From: Pyropia yezoensis
Lineage: Eukaryota > Rhodophyta > Bangiophyceae > Bangiales > Bangiaceae
NCBI GenBank assembly: GCA_009829735.1
Contig: CM020618.1
Coordinates: forward strand, 25,579,122 to 25,643,121
DNA length: 64,000 bases
Reading direction: 5' to 3'
The position numbers and the translations under genes are program-made. A model generated the notes under the pieces. It was not told where the DNA came from, searched no databases, and saw only the letters and a program-made list of their open reading frames with translations. Below are positions 1 through 9,667 of this stretch, piece after piece; within the stretch, counting starts at the first letter, position 1, and each line of letters begins with the position of its first letter.

Positions 1-1920
1 CTGTGGCTCGTGGTGTTCACAAGGCTCGAAGGGGTGGGACGGGCTACGAAATACAAGATGTGAGTTTGTGTGCAAATATGTGAGTTCATGTGAATGCCTC
101 AAAGCGGCCCGCAGCAAAGAAACAATATACAAAACTACACAAAAGACGGAGATACTTGCGAGAGGCTGCGGGCAGCTGCTGCCCGGTGCCATGAGCGCCT
201 ATGGAGGGGCTGAGGTGGAGCCAAAGAGAAGAATTCCCCTCCCCGTGTGGACACGGGCGAGAGGGAGCCATCGGCGTCTTTCACGCCGCGGCGTCCATAC
301 AACGGGAATGGTACCTACTGGACTTCCAAGAGACGAGGCGACGCCCCCAGACGAGTCACGGGTGATCAGCGAAGGAGCGTTGACCACGACCGCAGAGGGT
401 GAGCCCCGCCTTCTCCCGGGTGCGGCCAAGCCCTCGTGTTTGGACGGGCTGGGCACGTCAAAGTGGCGGTGAGGGCCTACCCCTGCTGCTGCTGCCTCTC
501 TACAGGGGGATAGGCCCCCTTTAGCTGAACGTATGGGATTGACTTCTCTTCGTGGCGCGACACCCCCGCCCAGGCGCACCGCTGCTTGGTCGTGCCACCG
601 GTCGCGTCGCCCTCCACGCTACCCCTCTTGACGGAGGCGGGGTGGCCACCCCCACAGAGCGTCGCCCCGCTGGCGCCATTGCGCCCACTGCGCGCGGGCC
701 CTCTTGTGTGGCCCTTGCTGCAGCCGTTGCCGCCCATTTCGCTGCCGGGGGGTCGCCGCCCGCCACCCCGCCACTCCCTCTTCCGTCACACGCAGAGAGG
801 CATGTAAAAAGGTGGAATCGTCCGTTGCCCCGGGCGCTCCCCCGCGGCGTGGTCACCCCGACCGATGGCGGCAAGCGCCAGAAAGTCGGCGCGCAGATGA
901 GGGAGGCGGCCACCCCCATGGTCGGCGCGGCCGCCGAGAGCAGCGACCCCCCTTGCGTACAGGCGCCCCCACAGAACGTAGATGGCACCTGTGGTGGATG
1001 CCAGCAGGGGCGCTCGCCTCCCTTTCCCCCCCACGGCGATTTGAGCGTTTTTTTTTTTGCGCTGTGTGGCTGCCACGACGGCGGCGTCGGCAGCGACGGC
1101 AACGGCGACAGCGACGGCGACGACTCGTCGCTGCGCCCCCCCCCCCCAGGAACCCCACCGCGGCTGGTACAAACACACAGGGCGGCTGCTACGGCGGTGA
1201 CGGCGGTCCCATGGAGAGGCAAGCAGCATCATCCGTGCCCCCTGCGCAGACGTTACCAGGCTCGTGGCCCGGGCAGCCTGGCCTGGCAGTGGCGGCTGCC
1301 GCGGCGTAGCGTGCAGTGGCGAGCGGGGGAGCTCCCCGAGGTGCGACGCGACCGACGGGGAACGCTCCGCTCGCGGTTCCCTCACTCTCAAGCAGTGCCG
1401 GGCTGACTTGCTATTCGTTCGGCTCGTGGAGTGGTAGCTAGACTATCTTTGCGGCCAGCTACCTGTAGCGCGCGCGCGACAGCGGGGCGCGGTGGGAGCT
1501 CCACTCCGTGGCAGTCGTGGTGGCGGTGACGCCCATCTTCCCTCCATCACCGACAAGCGCCACCCGCCACCCCATCGGCCGTCACCAGCAGCGTGCGCCA
1601 CGGGTCGTGGCGGTTGGGTGGACCTTTTCGGACGTGAGACGGGCACGCACCTTGCACTCGCTCCACTCCCACCGTGGGCAGGCTCCACCCACCCGCCGCA
1701 TACATTGGTCCACGCCAGGCGCGGGGGATGGGTGGCCCTGCAGCTGTGGCTGTTGGTGTGCCACGTGGAGGATGCCTCCGATTTCTTCTCCAGTACCGTA
1801 CACTGTACATACACTTTTGGGAGGGCGCCGGACGGCAGCTGTATGTCAAGCGACCACAGCCAATCATTTGGCATCTGATCTCTTCGCAGGACACCCCCCC
1901 CCGCCCACCTCTCATTTCTA
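1..1920. other. Noncoding GC-rich region, no gene supported
   Basis: No open frame here shows a recognisable domain. The long frames in all six registers have the Arg/Pro/Ala-rich composition expected of GC-rich noncoding DNA. A (GACGGC)-like microsatellite lies at about 1077-1130, with short T and C homopolymers next to it. Nothing else was seen. Confidence 0.5.
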
Positions 1921-2043
1921 TATTGTGCGTCCCGTAAAAAGTGGACGTGCACGGGTCGTGCAGTGTGGGTTTGATTGGTCCAGTGGCCGATATTTGACAT
2001 GATCACGACACGTGCACGACCACTTTTTACGGGACGCGCACTA
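1921..2043. repeat. Near-perfect 40-bp inverted repeat (foldback)
   Basis: The arms are 1921-1960 and 2004-2043. They are reverse complements at 36 of 40 positions and are separated by a 43-nt loop. Each arm contains the core CCCGTAAAAAGTGG or its complement. A paired structure this long is unexpected by chance. It could be a small foldback transposon, or a regulatory hairpin about 0.8 kb upstream of the repeat-protein start. No flanking target duplication was identified. Confidence 0.7.
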
Positions 2044-2338
2044 TATCCTGGCTATGTGTCCCCGCCGTTGTGGGCGCGTTCCGGAGATGCCAGCTGCGTG
2101 CTCGCCCAGATCGCCATACGCGACCTATCCGGAACGTGTGGCGGTGTGGGGTGGGCACGTCGCCGTGACCGCACCCGACCCCGGCCTGGAGAAGCGCGGG
2201 AGGGAGGGGCGGGCCCCCACTCCCGCGCTGTCTGAGCAACCCCACCTGAACTCGGCCGGCCGAAGGTGAGAGCCGGCCAAGTTGCGAGGGCCCCGTGGCC
2301 TCGTGTGGGCACGGGGGGCACAAACGGCCCATTTTGCT

Positions 2339-2360
2339 CCCCCCCCCCCCCCCCCCCCCC
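2339..2360. repeat. Poly-C tract, 22 nt
   Basis: An uninterrupted run of 22 C residues lies in the 5' region of the repeat-protein gene. Other C-rich stretches follow at about 2700-2745. Such runs can form i-motif or G-quadruplex structures and are prone to length errors in assembly. Confidence 0.9.
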
Positions 2361-2861
2361 TTTCCACCTCGGTCTCGTCGCACTCCAGCGCCCCCGCAGC
2401 CGCGGAGCTTCGACGGCGTGGGTGGCGGCTTGGCCCCCAGAAGCGCGAGTGCTCCCGCGGCCGGTGCGGCACCGACGCAGCCACCTGTGCGCTCGCGTCG
2501 ACGCCGCTGGGTGCGCGGACCGACGCGCCCGCGGCTGGCGGCTGCCGTAAGACCAACCGGCGCTTGCGTTCGTGCCAGCCCCTCCGTCCAACCGCCCACT
2601 GCGCAGGAACGGGCCGTTTTGGCGTTTCTCTGCCCCTCCGTCCGCCTCCCTTTCCCCCTTCCCGCACCACCCTCCTTGCTTCATCCTTACTGTGGCTTCC
2701 TCCCCCCCTCCCCCTCCCCCTCTCCCCCCCCCCCCTCCCCCCCCTACGCTACCTTGAACTTGTCCGGTGTTGTTATCGTTGCGTACGCGTGGACTGCGCA
2801 GCCCCCGGTTGCTCGACGTGTGCGTGGTTGCTTTGCGCGGCCCCCGCGGGTGCCGATCATC

Positions 2862-5800
2862 ATGGCGCCGCCGCCGGCGTCGGCGTTTGTGCCGCCGATT
2901 GTGACGCCGCCGCGTCTTCCCGGTGGGGCGGCGGCCCCCACCGTGGTACCCGCGTCGGCGTTTACGTCGGGTAGTGGCGCTGCGGTGACGGCCGCGTCGG
3001 GGTCGGCGGGCGACCGCAAGGCGGCGGCGCCCAGCCGTGGGCGCTCCCGTCGCAAGACGGTCGCGTCGGCCGGCCGGCCGTCCTCCAAGCGGCCCGCCTC
3101 CTTGTCGCGGGGCGGCTGCGGGACGGATGCGGGGGCGGGCGGTGATGAGAAAACCTCAACCGTTGTCCGGGCGCCCGCCAACCGCGCGCCTAGCGGCAAG
3201 GATGCGCCGGGGACGGAGCAGGCGCCCACCGCGGCCGCAGTGGCCGACGTGCTGTCGGCACTGGTGGCGCTCTTGTCGCCCGCCTCGGCGCCCGGGGCAG
3301 CTTTTGAGACGGCTGCCTCCTCGGCAGCCAATATCCCGCCGCAGCCCGTGACGCTCGCGCAAATGATGTCCCCGACGCCCGGGCAGTCTCCGCTTGAGGC
3401 GGCGGCCACCATGTTGGCCTCGACCGCCGCGGCTTCGCCGTCGGGCAGGGCCGCTACGGAGGTTCCTAAGGCCGCCACGGCCGCGCGGCCGTCGGCCCCT
3501 GCACCGTCAACAAACAAGGCGGGACCCCCAAAAGAATTCACCATGGCCGAGATGCTGGCGCCGACACCGGGGCAGTCTCCGCTCGAGGCGGCGGCTGCGC
3601 TGTTGGCTGCCGCTGCCCAGGCAGCACCCTCGGGAAAAGCCGCCACGGAGAAGCCGTCGTCGGTGAAGCCGCTGTTGTCTCCGCCTGTTGGTGAATCGCC
3701 GCTGGACTTGGCAGCGGCCAAGTTGACCCCGGCCCCGTCACAGGGAACGAAGTCTACGAACGAGCCATCAAAGGCCTCAGTCCTTGTGCCGTGCACGGGG
3801 CCGACGGCTGTCCCTACGTTGAGCGAAGTGCTGGACGCGTCGCCTGCCCGGACGCCGCTTGAGGCGGCAGCAGCCCAGCTTCAGTTGTCGGCTGAGCAGG
3901 CCCCGTCGGGTAAGGCAGCTGTCGAAAGGCCTCCTCATCTGCGTGACTTGCTGACTCCCGCGCCAGGTGAGTCGCCGCTCGAGTTGACTGCTCGACGGTT
4001 GGAGGCTGGGCAAGTGGGCCACGCATTCTACGCTGTTTCGCCTCTGGAGCGCACTGCTGAGGCGATGTATACCCCCCCGGTTGTCGAGGCCCCTGTTAAG
4101 AAGGTGACCACATCGGCCGGGCCGCCGACGATGGAACAGTTGCTTGCGCCGCCGCCTGCTCGGACCCCGCTGGAGGCTGCGGCCACCGTACTGCAGCGGT
4201 CGGCGGAGCTGCATCCGTCGGGTAAGGCCGCGATGGCGTCGCCCGCGCACATGCAGGCGCTGATGAACCCCAAGCCGTTCATGGAGTCTCCATTGGAGCA
4301 GCGCGCCGAGGCCATGTTCCCCGCCCCTGTTGTTGATGTTCCTGTGGTGAAGCCCTCGGGACCCGGGCCGATGCCGACGATGGCACAGCTGCTTGCGCCG
4401 CCAGCGGCCTCCACGCCTCTGGAGGCAGCCGCTACTGTGCTGGAGCGCTCGGCTGAGTTGCACCCTTCTGGAAAGGCTGCCATGTCCTCGCCTGTGCGCA
4501 TGGAGACGCTGATGAACCCCAAGCCGTCGATGGAGTCGCCACTGGAGCGTAGGGCGCAGGCGATGTTCCCCACACCTGTGGTGGAAGAGCCCGTGCGCAA
4601 GGAGGCTGTGCGATCAACTGGTCCGACGACCATTGAGGAGCTGCTTGCGCCGCCACCCGCTCGTACGCCTCTTGAGGCTGCTGCCTCTGTGCTGCAGCGG
4701 TCGGCCGAGCTTCATCCTTCTGGCAAGGCAGCGATGGTTTCGCCCGCGGACGTGAATGCGCTGCTGCATCCGACTCCTTCGATGGAATCACCGCTTGAGC
4801 GCACCGCTGAGGCGATGTTTACTGCACCGGTGGAGGATGTTAAGAAGTCCTCCGTGGCAGCTGGGCGGCCCTCCATGAAGCAGTTGCTCGTGCCGCCGCC
4901 GGCGCCGACGCCGCTTGAGGCGTCTGCCTCTGTTTTGCATCGGGAAGCTGAGTTGGCTCCGTCCGGCAAGGCGGCGATGGCGTCACCCACGCACATGCAG
5001 GCGTTGATGAATCCGAAGCCGTCGCTCGACTCACCGCTGGAACGGGTGGCTGAGGCGATGTTTGTTGCACCGGTGGCGAAAGAGCCGGTCGTGGAGAAGA
5101 CGGTCGTGCCGGCGGGCCCGCCGACGATGGAGGATCTTCTTGTACCGCCGGCTGCTCGCACGCCGCTCGAGTCAGCCGCATCGGTGCTGCAGCGCTCGGC
5201 AGAACTGGCCCCGACTGGCAAGGCGGCGATGGCATCTCCTGCGCAGCTTGAGGCGTTGTTGAACCCAGCGCCGTTGATGGACTCTCCTCTGGAACGTGCG
5301 GCGGAGGCAATGTTCCCGGCGCCCATTGAGGTCGCGCCTGTGGTTGAGGAGGTGGCGGCTGTAACCGGGCCGCCGTCGCTGGAGCAGTTGCTTGCTCCTC
5401 CGGCAGCATGGACTCCACTCGAGGCTGCCGCCGCCAGGTTGCAGCGATCAGCTGAGGCGGCCCCGACGGGCAAGGCCGCAATGGCTACACCCGATTATGT
5501 GGCGTCGCTGATGAACCCAGCACCGTCCATGGATTCGCCTTTGGAACGGACGGCTGAGGCGATGTTCACCTCGTCGTTTGTGCAAGCGCCTGCAGTTAAG
5601 CAGTCTACTGCCCCCGCGCCCATGCTGTCAGTGGCGGAGCTGCTTGCGCCGCCGCCGGCTCGCACGCCGCTTGAGGCGGCGGCTACTGTGCTGCAGCGTT
5701 CTGCCGAGTTTGATCCGTCGGGCAAGGCGGCCATGACGTCACTGGCGGACAGGGACATGCTGATGCACCCCAAGCCGTCGATGGAGTCGCCACTGGAGAG

Positions 5801-8534
5801 GAGGGCGGAGGCAATGTATCCTGGTCCCGTTGAGGAGGCGCCTGTGGCTAAGAAGATTTCTGCGCCGAAGATGCGTACGCCGCTGCAGGCGTCTGCGGCT
5901 CTGCTGGAGCGCTCGGCACTGCTTGACGCGTCTGGCAAGGCGGCGATGGCGCCGCCGACGAACATGGCGGAACTTATGCACCCCACGCCTTCTATGGAGT
6001 CGCCTCTGGAGCGCACTGCGGAGGCGATGTACACCGCTCCGGTGGTGGCTCCGCCTGCGACCAAGATTATGATGGCGCACAAGCTGCGCACGCCGCTTCA
6101 GGCCTCTGCGGCCGTGCTGGAGCGCTCGGCGCTGCTTGACCCGTCGGGCAAGGCGGCGATGGCCCCGCCGACTAACTTGGCGGCTCTTCTGCACCCCACG
6201 CCCTCCATGGAATCTCCTCTGGAGCGTCAAGCGGAGGCATTGTTCCCGGAATTATTCTCGGCGCCCGTCGTGGACGAGTCCGCTGCCGAGAAGACGGCTG
6301 TGCCATTTGGGCCGCTGACGATGGAGCAGCTGCTCTCCCCGCCTGCGGCTGATACTCCTCTCGAAGCGGCGGCCGCCGTGCTGCAGCGGTCGGCGGAGCT
6401 GCATCCGTCGGGTAAGGCCGCCATGGCGTCGCCCGCGCACATGCAGGCGCTGATGAACCCCAAGCCGTTCATGGAATCGCCACTTGAGCGGACGGCCGAG
6501 GCCATGTATTCAGCCCCAGTAGTGAAGGCACCTGTGGTGGTGGCGACTGGACCATCACCAGTGCCGACGTTGGAGCAGCTGCTCGCTCCGCCCGCTGCGT
6601 CCACGCCGCTGGAGGCCGCAGCCACCGTCCTGCAGCGTTCGGCTGAGCTGCATCCATCGGGTAAGGCCGCCATGGAGTCCCCGGCCCACATGTCGATGCT
6701 TCTGCACCCGACTCCATCGTTGGAGTCACCTCTGGAGCGCACTGCTGAGGCGATGTATACCCCCCCGGTTGTCGAGGCCCCTGTTAAGAAGGTGACCACA
6801 TCGGCCGGGCCGCCGACGATGGAACAGTTGCTTGCGCCGCCGCCTGCTCGGACCCCGCTGGAGGCTGCGGCCACCGTACTGCAGCGGTCGGCGGAGCTGC
6901 ATCCGTCGGGTAAGGCCGCGATGGCGTCGCCCGCGCACATGCAGGCGCTGATGAACCCCAAGCCGTTCATGGAGTCTCCATTGGAGCAGCGCGCCGAGGC
7001 CATGTTCCCCGCCCCTGTTGTTGATGTTCCTGTGGTGAAGCCCTCGGGACCCGGGCCGATGCCGACGATGGCACAGCTGCTTGCGCCGCCAGCGGCCTCC
7101 ACGCCTCTGGAGGCAGCCGCTACTGTGCTGGAGCGCTCGGCTGAGTTGCACCCTTCTGGAAAGGCTGCCATGTCCTCGCCTGTGCGCATGGAGACGCTGA
7201 TGAACCCCAAGCCGTCGATGGAGTCGCCACTGGAGCGTAGGGCGCAGGCGATGTTCCCCACACCTGTGGTGGAAGAGCCCGTGCGCAAGGAGGCTGTGCG
7301 ATCAACTGGTCCGACGACCATTGAGGAGCTGCTTGCGCCGCCACCCGCTCGTACGCCTCTTGAGGCTGCTGCCTCTGTGCTGCAGCGGTCGGCCGAGCTT
7401 CATCCTTCTGGCAAGGCAGCGATGGTTTCGCCCGCGGACGTGAATGCGCTGCTGCATCCGACTCCTTCGATGGAATCACCGCTTGAGCGCCGGGCCGAGG
7501 CAATGTTCCCCGCGCCGACTGTGAAGAAGTCCAAGGCGAAGGTGTCCGCACCTGTTCTTCGCTCGCCACTTCAGGCGGCGGCGTCTGTGCTTGAGCGTTC
7601 TGCCGAGCTCGACCCGTCTGGCAAGGCCGCCATGGCGCGGCCGACTATTCTTGCAACCCTCCTTCACGCCGGGCCGTCGATGGATTCTCCGCTGGAGCAG
7701 GTGGCACAGAGTCTCATCCCGCCCACACCCGCCCCTGAGGTGGAAGTCCGCTCACGGATCGTAAGCGAGCTGCTGCCGTCATCTGGGCCGACCCCGATGC
7801 CAACGCTGGCCGAGTTCCTCGACACGCAGCCGGCGCGGTCGCCTCTGGAGGTGTCTGCTTCCATTCTGGAGCGGTCGGCCATTCTCGACCCTTCGGGCAA
7901 GGCGGCCATGGCGGCGCCCCCGCACGTGTCGGCTCTTCTGCACCCTGAGCCCTCAGCAGATTCGCCGCTGGAGCGGACGGCGGAGGCGATGTTCCCCGCA
8001 CCGGTGGCGAATGCGCCCATGACCATGAACGGAGCTACCCGCGTGTCGCGCTCACCCGTTAACGCTGCGGCGTCCATTCTGCAGCGCTCAGCTGAGCTGA
8101 ATCCGCCGGGCAAGGCGGCCATGATGTCGCCCATGAGCGTGAAAGCGCTGCGGCACCCGGCGCCCTCGAATGACTACCCGTTGGAGCGGGCAGCGCAGGC
8201 GCTGAACACGTCCACCCCCGTGGCGGAAGCATCGTCGTCCAACGGTAGCGTGCTGGTGCTGTCGGGCGCACCTCGTTCCCCGTCCAGGGCGGCTACACCG
8301 GCGTTGCCAGACTTTGTCACTGCCGCGATGACGGGCAAGTCTCAGCCGTCGCGGCCGCCCAAGGCGCCAGCAGAGGAAGACAAGGACCGCAAGGAGGTTG
8401 CGTCCCCGGGCTGGCGGTCGTCGGTGCCCCCAGCGGGGGCCGCCGCGTTTGTCATGATGGTGGCCCTCGGTATTTACATGGCGATGAGCCAGGGTGTGGC
8501 CGCCGTCATTGCCGCCGTCCTGCCGAACAAGTAG
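2862..8534 (+). CDS. Tandem-repeat protein with C-terminal membrane anchor, family not recognised
   Basis: This 1890-aa protein is of unknown function. The frame is open further upstream, but 2862 is the first ATG giving a sensible start, in context ATCATCATGG and followed by MAPPPASAF; upstream residues look like translated UTR. Residues 1-160 are Ala/Pro/Ser-rich. From about 164 to 1780 there are some 20 units of 75-95 residues. Each unit has two half-repeats sharing a core like LLxPxPxxSPLExxAxxL; the first half continues into an HPSGKAAM-type motif and the second into AEAMFPAPV. The C-terminal 30 residues hold one hydrophobic helix (about 1860-1883) and end in LPNK, which suggests a tail anchor. 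No signal peptide or catalytic motif is visible. Two blocks of 762 bp (4041-4802 and 6729-7490) are identical. The PLExxA segments may form short amphipathic helices; that is inference. Confidence 0.8.
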   Translation: MAPPPASAFVPPIVTPPRLPGGAAAPTVVPASAFTSGSGAAVTAASGSAGDRKAAAPSRGRSRRKTVASAGRPSSKRPASLSRGGCGTDAGAGGDEKTSTVVRAPANRAPSGKDAPGTEQAPTAAAVADVLSALVALLSPASAPGAAFETAASSAANIPPQPVTLAQMMSPTPGQSPLEAAATMLASTAAASPSGRAATEVPKAATAARPSAPAPSTNKAGPPKEFTMAEMLAPTPGQSPLEAAAALLAAAAQAAPSGKAATEKPSSVKPLLSPPVGESPLDLAAAKLTPAPSQGTKSTNEPSKASVLVPCTGPTAVPTLSEVLDASPARTPLEAAAAQLQLSAEQAPSGKAAVERPPHLRDLLTPAPGESPLELTARRLEAGQVGHAFYAVSPLERTAEAMYTPPVVEAPVKKVTTSAGPPTMEQLLAPPPARTPLEAAATVLQRSAELHPSGKAAMASPAHMQALMNPKPFMESPLEQRAEAMFPAPVVDVPVVKPSGPGPMPTMAQLLAPPAASTPLEAAATVLERSAELHPSGKAAMSSPVRMETLMNPKPSMESPLERRAQAMFPTPVVEEPVRKEAVRSTGPTTIEELLAPPPARTPLEAAASVLQRSAELHPSGKAAMVSPADVNALLHPTPSMESPLERTAEAMFTAPVEDVKKSSVAAGRPSMKQLLVPPPAPTPLEASASVLHREAELAPSGKAAMASPTHMQALMNPKPSLDSPLERVAEAMFVAPVAKEPVVEKTVVPAGPPTMEDLLVPPAARTPLESAASVLQRSAELAPTGKAAMASPAQLEALLNPAPLMDSPLERAAEAMFPAPIEVAPVVEEVAAVTGPPSLEQLLAPPAAWTPLEAAAARLQRSAEAAPTGKAAMATPDYVASLMNPAPSMDSPLERTAEAMFTSSFVQAPAVKQSTAPAPMLSVAELLAPPPARTPLEAAATVLQRSAEFDPSGKAAMTSLADRDMLMHPKPSMESPLERRAEAMYPGPVEEAPVAKKISAPKMRTPLQASAALLERSALLDASGKAAMAPPTNMAELMHPTPSMESPLERTAEAMYTAPVVAPPATKIMMAHKLRTPLQASAAVLERSALLDPSGKAAMAPPTNLAALLHPTPSMESPLERQAEALFPELFSAPVVDESAAEKTAVPFGPLTMEQLLSPPAADTPLEAAAAVLQRSAELHPSGKAAMASPAHMQALMNPKPFMESPLERTAEAMYSAPVVKAPVVVATGPSPVPTLEQLLAPPAASTPLEAAATVLQRSAELHPSGKAAMESPAHMSMLLHPTPSLESPLERTAEAMYTPPVVEAPVKKVTTSAGPPTMEQLLAPPPARTPLEAAATVLQRSAELHPSGKAAMASPAHMQALMNPKPFMESPLEQRAEAMFPAPVVDVPVVKPSGPGPMPTMAQLLAPPAASTPLEAAATVLERSAELHPSGKAAMSSPVRMETLMNPKPSMESPLERRAQAMFPTPVVEEPVRKEAVRSTGPTTIEELLAPPPARTPLEAAASVLQRSAELHPSGKAAMVSPADVNALLHPTPSMESPLERRAEAMFPAPTVKKSKAKVSAPVLRSPLQAAASVLERSAELDPSGKAAMARPTILATLLHAGPSMDSPLEQVAQSLIPPTPAPEVEVRSRIVSELLPSSGPTPMPTLAEFLDTQPARSPLEVSASILERSAILDPSGKAAMAAPPHVSALLHPEPSADSPLERTAEAMFPAPVANAPMTMNGATRVSRSPVNAAASILQRSAELNPPGKAAMMSPMSVKALRHPAPSNDYPLERAAQALNTSTPVAEASSSNGSVLVLSGAPRSPSRAATPALPDFVTAAMTGKSQPSRPPKAPAEEDKDRKEVASPGWRSSVPPAGAAAFVMMVALGIYMAMSQGVAAVIAAVLPNK
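4041..4802 (+). repeat. 762-bp exact internal duplication, copy 1
   Basis: This block appears identical base for base to 6729-7490, line by line. The offset is 2688 bp, a multiple of three, so the frame is kept. It covers about three protein repeat units. The sequences diverge immediately outside both ends. Confidence 0.9.
6729..7490 (+). repeat. 762-bp exact internal duplication, copy 2
   Basis: This is the second copy of the 4041-4802 block. The identity includes synonymous sites, while all other repeat units in the gene differ widely. That pattern indicates very recent duplication or gene conversion, or an assembly error. Confidence 0.9.
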
Positions 8535-9137
8535 CGTGTGCGAGCGAGGTTGAGGTTGATGCGTGTCCCCCATTGAGCAGATGCAGGCGATGATGAGGTG
8601 GGCCCAAGTGGACGACCGCCCAACCGCCACCAGGGAGTTCACTTGTTTTATTTTTTTCTTATCTGCTCTTTGCTTTTCTTCGCTGGCGTGTTTATGCTGC
8701 CAGGCATGGTGTTTCCTTTCTCTTTCCTTCTTCACCCTGCCCCTCCTCGCCCTGGGGTTCTAGCAGCAGCAGCCGTCCCCCATTCTAGTAATAGCTTGCC
8801 CCCGACAACTGCTCAAGCCGCTTCCATATTCCCGCCGTGCTCTCCCGCGCGAGCTTGCGACGCGCGCGGGGGGGCTGCCAGCGCCTATCTCCACTCCAGG
8901 CGTTGTGGGCCACGCCGGCGGGGCCACAACCGACGGTTCCAGTGGCAACCATAACCCGAGGTGGCAGTCACCCTTCCATCATGAGCATGTATGTATGTAC
9001 ATACATACATACGTCGCGGCGTCTGCGCCAGCGCGAGCACCGACGAGTTAGACGTCGACGAGGTGAGGGTCTACATCATGCCTCCCTCCGCGCCGCCCCT
9101 CTCCCCGCCTCGGCTCTCCCCACATCCGACATCCGAG
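8535..9137. other. Intergenic region after the repeat-protein gene
   Basis: No gene is supported here. The first part is T-rich on the plus strand (about 8640-8740) and is probably 3' UTR. A 24-bp perfect palindrome of ATGT/ACAT units lies at 8987-9010. Confidence 0.5.
8987..9010. repeat. 24-bp perfect palindrome of tetranucleotides
   Basis: Three ATGT units are followed by three ACAT units, giving a perfect self-complementary 24-mer able to form a cruciform. It is strikingly AT-rich for its surroundings. Confidence 0.85.
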
Positions 9138-9667
9138 ATGTGGGCACCGGGACCACCACTCTCGACCCCATCCGTGGTCAGCCACTGCCGACACGGACCG
9201 CTCACGGGCCGCTCGTATCACTGTGGGTACGCAAGGTGAGACCCCCTTCCCACGTCCCCGCTTCCCCCCACCCTTGCCCCAACCGCAGCCCGTTGGCCTC
9301 CACGCCTTGGGAGTTGTACAACGATGGCGTCCTTGGTATACCAGGTGGCACCGCTGGACTACCAGCACCGCGGGGAAGGCGAGTTTCACAGGGGGGGGGG
9401 TATGTGGGCACCGGGACCACCACTCTCGACCCCATCCGTGGTCAGCCACTGCCGACACGGACCGCTCACGGGCCGCTCGTACCACTGTGGGTACGCAAGG
9501 TGAGACCCCCTTCCCACGTCCCCGCTTCCCCCCACCCTTGCCCCAACCGCAGCCCGTTGGCCTCCACGCCTTGGGAGTTGTACAACAATGGCGTCCTTGG
9601 TATACCAGGTGGCACCGCTGGACCACCAGCACCGCGGGGAAGGCGAGTTTCACAGGGGGGGGGGGGG
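9138..9667 (+). repeat. 264-bp tandem duplication
   Basis: Two direct copies start at 9138 and 9402 with a period of 264 bp. They differ at only a few positions. Each copy ends in a G homopolymer of about 10 or 13 nt. No protein is convincingly encoded. Confidence 0.9.

Noticed and set aside
552..1406. Long overlapping ORFs on both strands in the first 2 kb
   Set aside because: They coexist in several frames, start at non-ATG codons in part, and have the Arg/Pro/Ala bias of GC-rich noncoding DNA with no domain.
2744..8735. Long minus-strand ORFs across the repeat-protein gene
   Set aside because: They are shadows of the repeated coding sequence: the repeat period and GC bias keep antisense frames open, and their repeats mirror the sense repeats.
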